Source: a virus
DNA: 44,698 bases
Strand: one strand, 5' to 3'
IMG/VR virus record: IMGVR_UViG_3300022538_000174
Location: 1-44,698 of that record
Below are positions 15,564-23,784 of the stretch, piece after piece. The notes beneath the pieces are model-generated. The model saw nothing but the letters and a program-made list of their open reading frames with translations, ran no database searches and was not told the origin of the DNA. The stretch's first letter is position 1; each line of letters starts with the position of its first letter. The position numbers and the translations under genes were made by a program.

Positions 15564-16115
15564 TTATAAATCCCCGTACTCCGCCCGGAAGTTGCCTTCC
15601 TGGAACTCGTTCTCCGCTATCAAGTCGGCAAGGTCACTGTTGAATGCCCTGGCAATCCTATCACCACCGCCCAGTGCGAACTTATCCGCAATCCTTGACG
15701 CTGCGAGGGAAGAGATAGCATCCTGGTAGTCTTCTTCAAAAGGCGTAACGGTCGTAAAGGTAATCTGGTTTGCGCTGATCCCCTCGCTAGTCAAGACTTC
15801 CTTGTTATGTAGTGTAATCCTTCCAAGCACCACCGTTTTCGCCAGATATTCCCCATCGTTGGTAAGAGAATTACTGACCCTAACCATATCACCTGCCTTG
15901 AAGATATTCGGACTGGTAACGAATTTATTATTACCATCAGTGATATAGTCGTCATCGGTGTCACTGTGGACAAATGCTATGTTCGACACTTCCGACGTAT
16001 AGGTTACTTCTGATAGGAGCACAGGCTTCTTGACCCCCATTACCCGTATTTCGTAGGTGCTACCGCTCTCAGGTTCAATACAGAGCGAACCCTGGACAAG
16101 TGAGTATCTGGACAT
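15564..16115 (-). CDS. Virion-associated protein, 183 aa
   Basis: The central part, with SNIAFVHSDTDDDYITDGNNKFV then FKAGDMVRVSNSLTNDGEYLAKTV, is a beta module seen in many phage structural proteins; a related segment lies in the 1015-residue tail protein. The C-terminal 60 residues are helical (ISSLAASRIADKFALGGGDRIARAF). Its place between the small basic protein and tail genes suggests a head-tail or tail component. Confidence 0.6.
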   Translation of the reverse strand: MSRYSLVQGSLCIEPESGSTYEIRVMGVKKPVLLSEVTYTSEVSNIAFVHSDTDDDYITDGNNKFVTSPNIFKAGDMVRVSNSLTNDGEYLAKTVVLGRITLHNKEVLTSEGISANQITFTTVTPFEEDYQDAISSLAASRIADKFALGGGDRIARAFNSDLADLIAENEFQEGNFRAEYGDL

Positions 16116-16291
16116 TACCGGCGCTTCCTAGACCTGCTTGTGGTCTTCCTGCGCCCCTTCTGCCTAACAGGCGCTCCCCCGGCCCTGGCCCCCATGAACC
16201 GCTTTTGCTTTGCAGTCAGCGGTTTACCATGAACCGTGCCGTGTCGCAGTATTTTTCGAGCTTTACGCTTCGTAAGCTTCTTGCTGGCCAT
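16115..16291 (-). CDS. Small basic phage protein (MASKKLTKRKA type), 58 aa
   Basis: Translation from ATG 16291, behind a strong AAAGGAG site, gives MASKKLTKRKARKILRHGTV then GKPLTAKQKRFMGARAGG and an Arg/Lys-rich end. Short basic proteins with KxLTxKQKRFxGA recur near structural genes of many phages, role unknown. It overlaps the end of the homing endonuclease gene by 29 bases and shares TAATG with the next gene. Confidence 0.75.
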   Translation of the reverse strand: MASKKLTKRKARKILRHGTVHGKPLTAKQKRFMGARAGGAPVRQKGRRKTTSRSRKRR

Positions 16292-16769
16292 GTTTCATCT
16301 CCTTTAATTGCCATTCAAACCATTGACGTCGAGCTATCTCTTCATCATCGGGTCGAACATTAGTATTAGAGAAATAGCATTCATCATAAAATCTTATCGC
16401 CATCTCTGCTTGATCACGTTTCCCTTTCATATAGGGTAAGATTTGCTTGAGAAAGTTTGCCGCTCGCTTCCCATATAACCGAACATCATAACAAGTGCCA
16501 GTTCGAGTAAGGCGATGCATCTTTAGAGAATGATACGACGCCGTAAGACAGGCCATAAATTCAACTGGCCCTTCATCCATCATTGATACAGACATCATTA
16601 GCTGATGGTACGGTACAGTTCTTGTTCCAGTTGGCTTCTTGGAGTAGATACCAATACACCCTTCCCCATCTATTAAGCCAGCTAAATATGCTTTATCAAC
16701 GTCACTAAGGGATGGCATCTGCTGATGCTCCCCTGCCCGCTTTTTCCGTTTCTTCTTAGGATGTGGCAT
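16263..16769 (-). CDS. LAGLIDADG-family homing endonuclease, freestanding, 168 aa
   Basis: YLAGLIDGEGCIGIYSKK at 28-45 is the LAGLIDADG helix with the catalytic acidic residue. One such motif in 168 residues predicts a homodimer that cuts a long DNA site. It lies between structural genes with no intron or intein evident. Its first residues, MPHPKKKRKKR, resemble a tiny ORF at 44525-44566. The start has GAGGGA. The 29-base overlap with the next gene suggests insertion into an existing gene junction. Confidence 0.85.
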   Translation of the reverse strand: MPHPKKKRKKRAGEHQQMPSLSDVDKAYLAGLIDGEGCIGIYSKKPTGTRTVPYHQLMMSVSMMDEGPVEFMACLTASYHSLKMHRLTRTGTCYDVRLYGKRAANFLKQILPYMKGKRDQAEMAIRFYDECYFSNTNVRPDDEEIARRQWFEWQLKEMKHGQQEAYEA

Positions 16770-16779
16770 TTATCCCTCT

Positions 16780-17241
16780 TTACTGTTCTTTAATCTTTGA
16801 CGAAAAGTCCTCCAACGCTTTCATGTAGAACAGGAATCCCGCCCAGGACAGATCAAAAGCCTCACGAGCCTTGAAGATTATCAAACCAGTAGCCTTGCTC
16901 CAGACAACCTGGGCATCGAGGGTTTCCATCGTAATGTCAAGAACAACGTCGCCTGCGCCATTACCGTCAATACTCAGTTTGTACTCAAGCGGAAGATCGG
17001 GATCGTGGTGGGTGTGATTCCCTGTCGCATGGGCGATAATTCCAATCCAGTATTCAGTCCACCCCGTTATCCTGTCAAACCAACCGACCGTCATTTCATG
17101 ATCGGTGGTGGTCTCTCCGCTTTTAACCCCTCCGTGGGGTGGCTCAAGTCCATGATTATAATAGGTATACAGGGGCGTCCAGATGCTACTTGGACAGGTG
17201 AGCGCCGTCAGTTCAATTCCAAATCCGGCTTCGAGAGCCAT
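16780..17241 (-). CDS. Putative structural protein, 153 aa
   Basis: Not recognised. The sequence alternates polar and aromatic beta-like strands (IWTPLYTYYNHG, GWTEYWIGIIAHATGNHTHHDPD) with a helical C-terminus. Histidines at about 90-98 (HATGNHTHHD) are notable. It sits in the tail cluster, with TAAGGAGGA before the ATG. Confidence 0.55.
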   Translation of the reverse strand: MALEAGFGIELTALTCPSSIWTPLYTYYNHGLEPPHGGVKSGETTTDHEMTVGWFDRITGWTEYWIGIIAHATGNHTHHDPDLPLEYKLSIDGNGAGDVVLDITMETLDAQVVWSKATGLIIFKAREAFDLSWAGFLFYMKALEDFSSKIKEQ

Positions 17242-17256
17242 ATCATTCCTCCTTAT

Positions 17257-18636
17257 TTAAAGTCTATATGCTGCAATTTTTCCTGATGTAGGAACTATTC
17301 TCGACCATCTCCCCCTGATATTGGGGTCGCCAGCCAATTCCGTAAGTGTTACACTGGTAAGGTTATCACCGACTATTGCCGTTGCCGAAACTGTGGCATC
17401 CCCTCCTATCGGACGAATCATTACCCATTCATCCGTATCGGGATTAGAGGCAGCATCGCAACACCTTGAAAGGGCAATATTGCTTATCGCCAACATCCCC
17501 GCCGTTGCAGCGGTTGATATGGCTTGAAGTACAAAATCAGCCGTACTAGCATCGGAAGCCGCCTGGAAGTAAGTTGAATTATTACCCGCAGTTAACGTCA
17601 ACGAGGTCGATGTCCCGGCAAACGTTTCTATGGTTATATCAAGAGCACCGGCTGGTGCAATAGCCTGCTTTATAGCAACCGTATAGTCTAGTTTATATTC
17701 TTTTGAATCCTTCCCCTTGGCGTTTATGCCTGAAGTAGGTCTATTCGCTGCTGTTTGAGTCAGTGTTGATGTTTGATTAGCTGACCAGGCATAACTTCCT
17801 ACTGAGTTGCCAACATAGATAACCGCTTCTGAGCCACCAGTAGCATTACTGACGGTAAACAGGTCATTGGCTACTACTGCACTACCCTTGGCGATTGCCA
17901 AGGCGTTATCTGTCGTATCTCCAGTTCCATTAACCTTGAATACCTGGCCTACAGTGGGGGCGACACCAAGCAGTGTAAGGCTGAAGTTATCCACTTGGGG
18001 CAACTGGTTATTGTAAACCGTCCCGTAAAGGCATAACCCACCCGTCACTCCTGCTTGGACAGTGAAATCTATTAATTGATCTCCGTCACTGCCTTGAAAA
18101 TTGCCGAAGTTTTGTGCCCGGGCATAATCCATAAGCTGATACCAACCTCTATTAGTCAACGAGTTATTACACCAGAACGTGACCCTATATGTCACACCTG
18201 CTGTCATGGGTGCATTAGCAACCGGCAGAGAACAGTATTGCCCAATAGAGTCATGGAGAATATTCAAGTATCCCGCAGCCGTCGAGAAAGACTTCAGTCC
18301 ACCATCGTTTACCCATTCATTTGTACCCGAAAAGTCCTGGTTGTGTACGTCGGTAATGAGATTAGTCTCAGAACCACCAGACTCAAACAATTGACCAAAG
18401 GGTGTAGTGTTAGAAAAAAACGCCGCCAAATCAGCATCATGCCCATCTGTTACTGTCAATTCGGTGTCACAATCTGATGTATGCAGGTCGTTAGTAGGTG
18501 TCCAATAGGTATCACCTAATTCCGTGCCTTCGTTCAACTGCTCCGTAGGGTCAACCTCATCAAAGCCTTCGGCCAGATATTGCGCCCTCATCATCTTGTC
18601 ATAACTCCAGCGAGTTAATCCTGTTGATCTTGTCAT
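17257..18636 (-). CDS. Tail-associated protein with carbohydrate-binding-like module, 459 aa
   Basis: The protein is beta-rich. Residues about 85-225 contain GVTYRVTFWCNNS and similar strands seen in jelly-roll carbohydrate-binding modules. Residues about 290-395 (TQTAANRPTSGIN to ISNIALSRC) resemble a segment of the 1015-residue tail protein. It may bind glycans on the host surface; this is inferred from fold-like pattern only. GGAGG precedes the ATG at 18636. Confidence 0.55.
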   Translation of the reverse strand: MTRSTGLTRWSYDKMMRAQYLAEGFDEVDPTEQLNEGTELGDTYWTPTNDLHTSDCDTELTVTDGHDADLAAFFSNTTPFGQLFESGGSETNLITDVHNQDFSGTNEWVNDGGLKSFSTAAGYLNILHDSIGQYCSLPVANAPMTAGVTYRVTFWCNNSLTNRGWYQLMDYARAQNFGNFQGSDGDQLIDFTVQAGVTGGLCLYGTVYNNQLPQVDNFSLTLLGVAPTVGQVFKVNGTGDTTDNALAIAKGSAVVANDLFTVSNATGGSEAVIYVGNSVGSYAWSANQTSTLTQTAANRPTSGINAKGKDSKEYKLDYTVAIKQAIAPAGALDITIETFAGTSTSLTLTAGNNSTYFQAASDASTADFVLQAISTAATAGMLAISNIALSRCCDAASNPDTDEWVMIRPIGGDATVSATAIVGDNLTSVTLTELAGDPNIRGRWSRIVPTSGKIAAYRL

Positions 18637-18637
18637 T

Positions 18638-18964
18638 TTACGTTTCCTCCGTCCATGTTGGTGTTTGTATGTCTTCTAAGTCACTCTCAACTCCTGTAAG
18701 ACTCTTTCTTTGGGTATAGTGTATGAGAGTGTCATCAAAGTAAACCCGCCCAAGTCTCAGCAATGCCAGTGGCAGTTTATACAAACATTGATCTGCTACA
18801 CTGGTTGCATACCACGATGATTCGACTATCTCAAACCGGGCATTCAAAGTTCTCTGGGCCTTGTTTAACTCAACGTCCAGAACGCTGTCCGGTATGTGCT
18901 GAGTATCCGGCCCCAGCATACTGCGGGTATCGCCCCTTAATTCTCTGAGGTTTTTCCTGCTCAT
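18638..18964 (-). CDS. Short adaptor-like protein, 108 aa
   Basis: LRGDTRSMLGPDTQHIPDSVLDVELNKAQRTLNARFEIVESSWYATSVADQCLYKLP has the layout of phage head-tail adaptor proteins: N-terminal helices with an LNxAQ motif, then a YxLP strand. It overlaps the 325-residue adaptor by ATGA. It looks like a shortened paralogue of the two larger adaptor genes next to it. Confidence 0.55.
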   Translation of the reverse strand: MSRKNLRELRGDTRSMLGPDTQHIPDSVLDVELNKAQRTLNARFEIVESSWYATSVADQCLYKLPLALLRLGRVYFDDTLIHYTQRKSLTGVESDLEDIQTPTWTEET

Positions 18965-19938
18965 TCTTTCCTCTGTGGTGATTGTATGCCTGCCGCTTTC
19001 TCAATCTGGGCCAGTTGAATCTCCTGGCCGTAAGACTGGGCGATCTCAGCGTATCGCCGTGCAAGGTCTTGCTCAATCGCATTCCGCTCTTGGGTCATCT
19101 TCAGTTTCCCCATAGCCTTCGCCTGGGCACCCATGATGATAAGATCGACGTATTCAGTGGGTACATCTACCATTGAAGCCGTAGAGGTCGCTACAGCGAG
19201 TCTGGTGGAATTGTTACTCGTTACCGTCTTAGCGCCGGTAATGGTCACTACAGCACTAGAAGAAGACGAACTCACGCCCGTAACCGTCTGGAATACATTG
19301 TCAATTATGTCTTCGAGATTGGCCGCACCAGCATCATTGCTCGCTGCGACAAAATAGGCATAATCTTCGGCCACAGCAGCCTTGATAACGAACCGGATGC
19401 CATCCACATCAATGTAATCGTCTGTGGTAGCGGAGGCAAAAGTCACTGTGAAGACATTGGTATCCCCCGCCATCTCGTCCGGCTTGCGAATGAAGTAGAG
19501 TACGGAACTGTCAGTAGTCAGGGCAGTTGCCGATACCCCGACGAAGACGTATAGTTTCTCCCCGTAGATAGCGTAGGCATATTCATTGTCGTAGGTTGTT
19601 TCCCCAAGCATGTGTTCCAGCCTGTCAAACTCTTTAGGCTTCCAGACCGTTGAGGCGTCTTCCAGGATAAACTTCGTTATCTGGGCAATCTTCGTAGCAG
19701 CATAGTTGCTTGCCAGAGAAATGGCAGTAACCGCACCGGCAGTAGCAGTAACCGATACAGTCTCGCTCTTCCCGTACCACTTATTGACCAGAATCCCCAT
19801 CCGGTTGAAGAAGTTGAACTGCTCCATGTTAAGCCAGCGGTTGATCTCCTCGTCGATAATCTCATCATTTGGTTTTATCCCAACCCTGGATTGCACATCG
19901 CTTCGGGCTTCTTTTCTGGAAATGTCACTTAAAGCCAT
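18961..19938 (-). CDS. Head-tail adaptor protein with inserted Ig-like module, 325 aa
   Basis: N-terminal helices (1-50) and the strand region around YEKLYVFVG fit podovirus adaptor or tubular proteins. An inserted 95-residue module (about 160-256) contains VDGIRFVIKA, ANLEDIIDNVF, GVSSSSSSAVVTITGAKTV. The same module occurs twice in the 411-residue neighbour. The C-terminus is helical and charged. It probably forms part of the ring below the portal. Confidence 0.65.
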   Translation of the reverse strand: MALSDISRKEARSDVQSRVGIKPNDEIIDEEINRWLNMEQFNFFNRMGILVNKWYGKSETVSVTATAGAVTAISLASNYAATKIAQITKFILEDASTVWKPKEFDRLEHMLGETTYDNEYAYAIYGEKLYVFVGVSATALTTDSSVLYFIRKPDEMAGDTNVFTVTFASATTDDYIDVDGIRFVIKAAVAEDYAYFVAASNDAGAANLEDIIDNVFQTVTGVSSSSSSAVVTITGAKTVTSNNSTRLAVATSTASMVDVPTEYVDLIIMGAQAKAMGKLKMTQERNAIEQDLARRYAEIAQSYGQEIQLAQIEKAAGIQSPQRKE

Positions 19939-21173
19939 TATCGTCTCCTCCCATATTGTTGATTTATCACCATAATACTTTGCGTATAGAACTGCATCAG
20001 AGCAACGGCCATGTCATACCGCTGCATCTGCTCGTAAACCCTCATTACCGCATAGTCTACTAACAACGGTTCCAAGTGATCTGGAAGATCACACGAAGCC
20101 GCCGTACTTTCGGCAACTGTCAGTCTGGTTGAATCACTGCTGGTAACTGTTTCGGCACCAGTTATGGTAGCTATAGCAGCTGACACACTGATACTAACAC
20201 CAGATGCCGTGTCGAATACATTGTCGAAAAGGTCTTCTATATTTGCGGCGGTTTCATTATTACTGGTCTCAGCCTTGAAATCAGCAAACTCAGTAGTGGC
20301 CGACGCCTTGTGTGTAAGAACAATCCCATCAATTGTAACCGTTGCGGCAGCAGCAATATTGCTGTAATCCGATACTGTGAGTGTCCAGACATTCGTTCCT
20401 GCCTTATTTGTCTGTGGTGTTTTAATACCGTAGATAATCGCCATCGCCGCACCACTCACCGGGGCTGCGGAGAAATACACCTGATCGTCTGCAATGGCGT
20501 AATACTTGGTAGCCCCGTCAGCACTGTCCACTTTGTAGTCCGAATGTTTCCCCTCACGGATTGTGAACAATTCCGCCAAAGACATCCGTTTCAGGCGGTA
20601 AAGGGCGCTATCGCTACCTATCTCTGCCCTGACCTCTGTCGCCCGCAGGAAATTAGTCGGCAAGGTCAGTTCGGTAGCGGAACCATCTCCGGTGAGATTG
20701 AATTTTTCCGCTAACCCCGTATCCCCCGCCATCAAAGCTTTGTCAACACACTTATCCGCTATGTCCAACTGCCCATCCAGTAGGAACTGGTCGATGTCAG
20801 ATGTATAGGGTGGTTCGTCCTGATAGGTGGAAGAGGATATGGCAAAGCCCGTCGCATTGTCAGTAGTGACCGATCTTGACCCGGTGATGGTAACTACACC
20901 CGCACTGGAGGAAGACGAAACCCCTGTAGTGCTATCGAATATGGCATCTATCAGGTCTTCCAGGTTATCCCCGGTAGCGGTAGCGTCAGTCTCTTTCTTG
21001 AACTGCGCCAGCTCAACCGCTGCCGATCCGGTTATACAGGTCAGAATAATCCCATGTACCGTTACTGTATCGCCGTCAGCCACCGAAGCGTAGGTAATCG
21101 TTACGGTATGCGAGCCCAGGCCCAGGCCCAACCGCCTGCGGACTCGATCCCCAAGAGTAACCAAGGTTGCCAT
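19938..21173 (-). CDS. Head-tail adaptor protein with two Ig-like modules, 411 aa
   Basis: Residues 120-255 (DQFLLDGQLDIADKC, LPTNFLRATEV, LYRLKRMSLAELF, KYYAIADDQVYF) follow the adaptor pattern of podovirus tubular proteins. Two copies of a beta module flank it, at about 22-116 and 260-360, both with (D/A)NxEDLxDxxFD then GVSxSxSAxxxTITG. The C-terminal helix ends INQQYGRRR. It overlaps the next adaptor gene at the stop codon. Confidence 0.68.
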   Translation of the reverse strand: MATLVTLGDRVRRRLGLGLGSHTVTITYASVADGDTVTVHGIILTCITGSAAVELAQFKKETDATATGDNLEDLIDAIFDSTTGVSSSSSAGVVTITGSRSVTTDNATGFAISSSTYQDEPPYTSDIDQFLLDGQLDIADKCVDKALMAGDTGLAEKFNLTGDGSATELTLPTNFLRATEVRAEIGSDSALYRLKRMSLAELFTIREGKHSDYKVDSADGATKYYAIADDQVYFSAAPVSGAAMAIIYGIKTPQTNKAGTNVWTLTVSDYSNIAAAATVTIDGIVLTHKASATTEFADFKAETSNNETAANIEDLFDNVFDTASGVSISVSAAIATITGAETVTSSDSTRLTVAESTAASCDLPDHLEPLLVDYAVMRVYEQMQRYDMAVALMQFYTQSIMVINQQYGRRR

Positions 21174-21182
21174 CAGACCTCC

Positions 21183-21689
21183 TTAGATCAAATCCCGATT
21201 ATTTAAATCCAATATATTGTAACAAGTAGTGGTCGTTGCTATATCACCAGTACCACCACCAGTATATTCATCAGTGCCTGCTATCCATTCGTTAGTAGCA
21301 TGAGCTTGAACAGTAACATAACCAATCGCACACTGGTTCGCCGGGATAGCAGGCATATGGGCTATAGCTTCTGCCTCACTTGCCCATCCAGTTGTGCCAG
21401 CACCCCAAGTACCATCCAAGGCCAAAGAAGTATCCGCCGAAACCACCATAACATTCCAGTAAGCGGCTACACATTTCTGCCCCGTCCCATGATCTACGTC
21501 CGTTTCATCAGCCAGTGTGTAGATAGTCCCATCAATTGTGTAAAAACACTCCGTACTATTACGAATGGCCGAATGATCTGCTTTTATTGCAAGAGTCGGA
21601 TTTTCAAGTGGGGCAGTCTTGAGATTAACCAGATATTTATACAGCTCTCGCCAACCCATCCCGGTGCCTGTCATTTTCCCAGAGATCAT
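21183..21689 (-). CDS. Virion protein paralogue B, 168 aa
   Basis: Tandem paralogue of the next gene. Shared features are LENPTLAIKADHSAIRNST (about 34-52), SEAEAIAHMPAIPANQCAIGYVTVQA (about 103-128) and a C-terminal NILDLNNRDLI. The repeated arrangement between the capsid and adaptor genes suggests a head decoration or head-completion protein, but no named family was recognised. Confidence 0.6.
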   Translation of the reverse strand: MISGKMTGTGMGWRELYKYLVNLKTAPLENPTLAIKADHSAIRNSTECFYTIDGTIYTLADETDVDHGTGQKCVAAYWNVMVVSADTSLALDGTWGAGTTGWASEAEAIAHMPAIPANQCAIGYVTVQAHATNEWIAGTDEYTGGGTGDIATTTTCYNILDLNNRDLI

Positions 21690-21699
21690 GATATTCTCC

Positions 21700-22197
21700 T
21701 TAGATTAAATCAAGGTTGTTTACACCCATCAGGTTGTAGTAAGTGGTGGCCGCTGCTACGGTTCCACCAGTCCCACCATAAAGGGCATCAGTTCCAGCCG
21801 TCCATGTTGCAGCGCCAGCCTGAATGGTTACATATCCTATTGCACACTCTCCTGATGGTATAGCAGGCAAGTGAGCTATGGCCTCAGCTTCACTCACATA
21901 ACCAGTTGTCCCTGACGGCCAAGTACCCGTTAGGGCACCAGTGGTAGCCACTGAGATCAAAACCACGTTAAACAAACCTGAAGTCATGTGTTGCGCCGTA
22001 CCGGTATCGCAAACACCATTGACCGCATCGGTGTAAAGCACTCCGGCAATTACAAAATCATACGCCGTACTATTATCAATATCGAAATGAGAGGAGTTTT
22101 TTGCAAGCGTAGGATTGCCCAATGGTCGAGTCCTGAGATTATTCAGGTAATCATACAAATCACCCTGATTAAACCCGGACGCTCTTATTTTCGCCAT
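21700..22197 (-). CDS. Virion protein paralogue A, 165 aa
   Basis: The start at 22197 is chosen because AAAGGAG lies seven bases upstream; the longer reading lacks a site. It aligns by eye with its neighbour: GNPTLAKNSSHFDIDNST, SEAEAIAHLPAIPSGECAIGYVTIQA, NLMGVNNLDLI. Two divergent tandem copies next to the major capsid gene fit a decoration or head-lining function. Confidence 0.62.
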   Translation of the reverse strand: MAKIRASGFNQGDLYDYLNNLRTRPLGNPTLAKNSSHFDIDNSTAYDFVIAGVLYTDAVNGVCDTGTAQHMTSGLFNVVLISVATTGALTGTWPSGTTGYVSEAEAIAHLPAIPSGECAIGYVTIQAGAATWTAGTDALYGGTGGTVAAATTYYNLMGVNNLDLI

Positions 22198-22259
22198 TTT
22201 TATCTCCTTTGTGGTGTCCGGGGCACCCCGAAAGACACCCCGGATCACACGGTTTAAGA

Positions 22260-23264
22260 CTACGCAGTCAAGTCGGTGTTGCTGGTGCAGTAATCTATGA
22301 CAGCAAAGTCTTCGCTGTTAAACAAAGTCTTTTTAAAGCCGTAGATCGTCCCTGCGGCCACACCATGCTTGTTGCTGTAATCAAAGTCCTTCTCGGCCCA
22401 GATGGGTTCGTCTGCTTTCGCATAGCAACCCGCCTGTGCTCCGAGGAACAGGTTTTCCGAACCATGAACCGAAGCACTACCACCATCGTCAAACGTGGTA
22501 ATGTTCTCATGGCTGTGGACTACTATGCCGCTCCAGAGGAAGTCCGCACCCTTGAAGATGGGATTGTCCTTTCCTCTCTCGCGAGCTTCACGGTGTCCTT
22601 GCGCCCAGGTTGAATCCTGTTTCAGGTCATATAGCGCCTCTTCACTCAGAATCAGAACGTAATGATTATCCCCATCAACTTTGATGGACCTAATCTTCAC
22701 TTCTGCCGCGTTATAAGGCTCTACAGCGAGCTTCCACAGAATGTCAATACCCTTGGTGGTCACTACATCGCCAGTCGCCAGGCTTGTCTTGTAACCCGTT
22801 GAAAAGCGATAAGTGCCAGCGGCATCTTCTCCCAGTGTTCTGGTCGGAGATGCAGTGAGGGTATCGAATATATCCTCATCTATATACTCCGCCAGCCAGA
22901 TTGCGAGTAGCGTCCGGGCGTTTGTTCTGAAGTCGTACAGGTGGCTTCTGTCATGGAGCCGACCCTTGGAACGGGCAGCATTACGTACCTGGTCAATAGT
23001 CACGTTCATATCGTACGTGACAAGACCTTCCTCGTTGCCCTCAAGGGTTCCGTCTCCGGTGACTCCGCTACCAGTCATCCTCATAATCAGTCCGAAGGTG
23101 ACATCATCACCTTCTTTACCACTGAGTTCGTTTTTTTCCTCAATGATATTGTTCGGTCCTTTACCCATAAAGCGTTTGAAGTAGATTTCCTTCTCAGCCT
23201 CACGGTAAAGTTCCCGGCCCCACCTGGAGACCAGGAGATTCGCAGTAAATGATGTGTCTGCCAT
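22260..23264 (-). CDS. Major capsid protein, N4-gp56 family
   Basis: The 334-residue product starts LLVSRWGRELYREAEKEIYFKRFMGKGPNNIIEEKNELSGKEGDDVTFGLIMRMTGSGVTGDGTLEGNEE, the typical beginning of the N4-gp56 capsid family (HK97 fold), followed by VTIDQVRNAARSKGRL. Size and position after scaffold and a small head gene agree. It forms the icosahedral shell. A strong AAGGAG site precedes the ATG. Confidence 0.9.
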   Translation of the reverse strand: MADTSFTANLLVSRWGRELYREAEKEIYFKRFMGKGPNNIIEEKNELSGKEGDDVTFGLIMRMTGSGVTGDGTLEGNEEGLVTYDMNVTIDQVRNAARSKGRLHDRSHLYDFRTNARTLLAIWLAEYIDEDIFDTLTASPTRTLGEDAAGTYRFSTGYKTSLATGDVVTTKGIDILWKLAVEPYNAAEVKIRSIKVDGDNHYVLILSEEALYDLKQDSTWAQGHREARERGKDNPIFKGADFLWSGIVVHSHENITTFDDGGSASVHGSENLFLGAQAGCYAKADEPIWAEKDFDYSNKHGVAAGTIYGFKKTLFNSEDFAVIDYCTSNTDLTA

Positions 23265-23276
23265 TTCTCAGTCTCC

Positions 23277-23750
23277 TTATTGTGGTATGACGACGTACTC
23301 AACCACCAATACTCCAACCCCTGCTGTCCAGTCTGCGACTCCAGTGATGAAATCAACAGTCCGGGCTGCTGTGTGGAAATTATCGGCATGAGTAAGTACA
23401 TTGGAGAGAACATCTGATCCATCTCCAGTGGGTGCGGCAAGTACCACACCTTCCGCCATGTTTGATACCGCACCATCAGTTGCAGAAATCATAACGACAT
23501 TAGAGCCTGTGCTCTCCTGAATCTGCATGGTAGCGGAACCGCCGGAAGTCCAAGTTGTTTCTACGATAAAATAGCTCCTCGTAATGGCGGTTCCAGCGGG
23601 TATGTCGAGAATGCAGAACGTACCCGTCGAGTACGATAGTACATCCCGGTAGTCAACACGACACATAAGGGTCTGGAACGCATTGCCTACTCCGCCGCCT
23701 TCACCATGTCCGAGGGGCCGCTTACCGTAATTAAAGGCTATAATAGCCAT
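23277..23750 (-). CDS. Putative head protein, 157 aa
   Basis: Beta-rich with ILDIPAGTAITRSYFIVETTWTSGGSATMQIQESTGSN and a repeated valine-rich end. It lies between scaffold and major capsid genes, where decoration or minor head proteins are often encoded. No exact family was recognised. GGAGTTTAAGCA precedes the ATG. Confidence 0.6.
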   Translation of the reverse strand: MAIIAFNYGKRPLGHGEGGGVGNAFQTLMCRVDYRDVLSYSTGTFCILDIPAGTAITRSYFIVETTWTSGGSATMQIQESTGSNVVMISATDGAVSNMAEGVVLAAPTGDGSDVLSNVLTHADNFHTAARTVDFITGVADWTAGVGVLVVEYVVIPQ

Positions 23751-23784
23751 TGCTTAAACTCCTCAAAATCTCCAGCCGTAAGAA

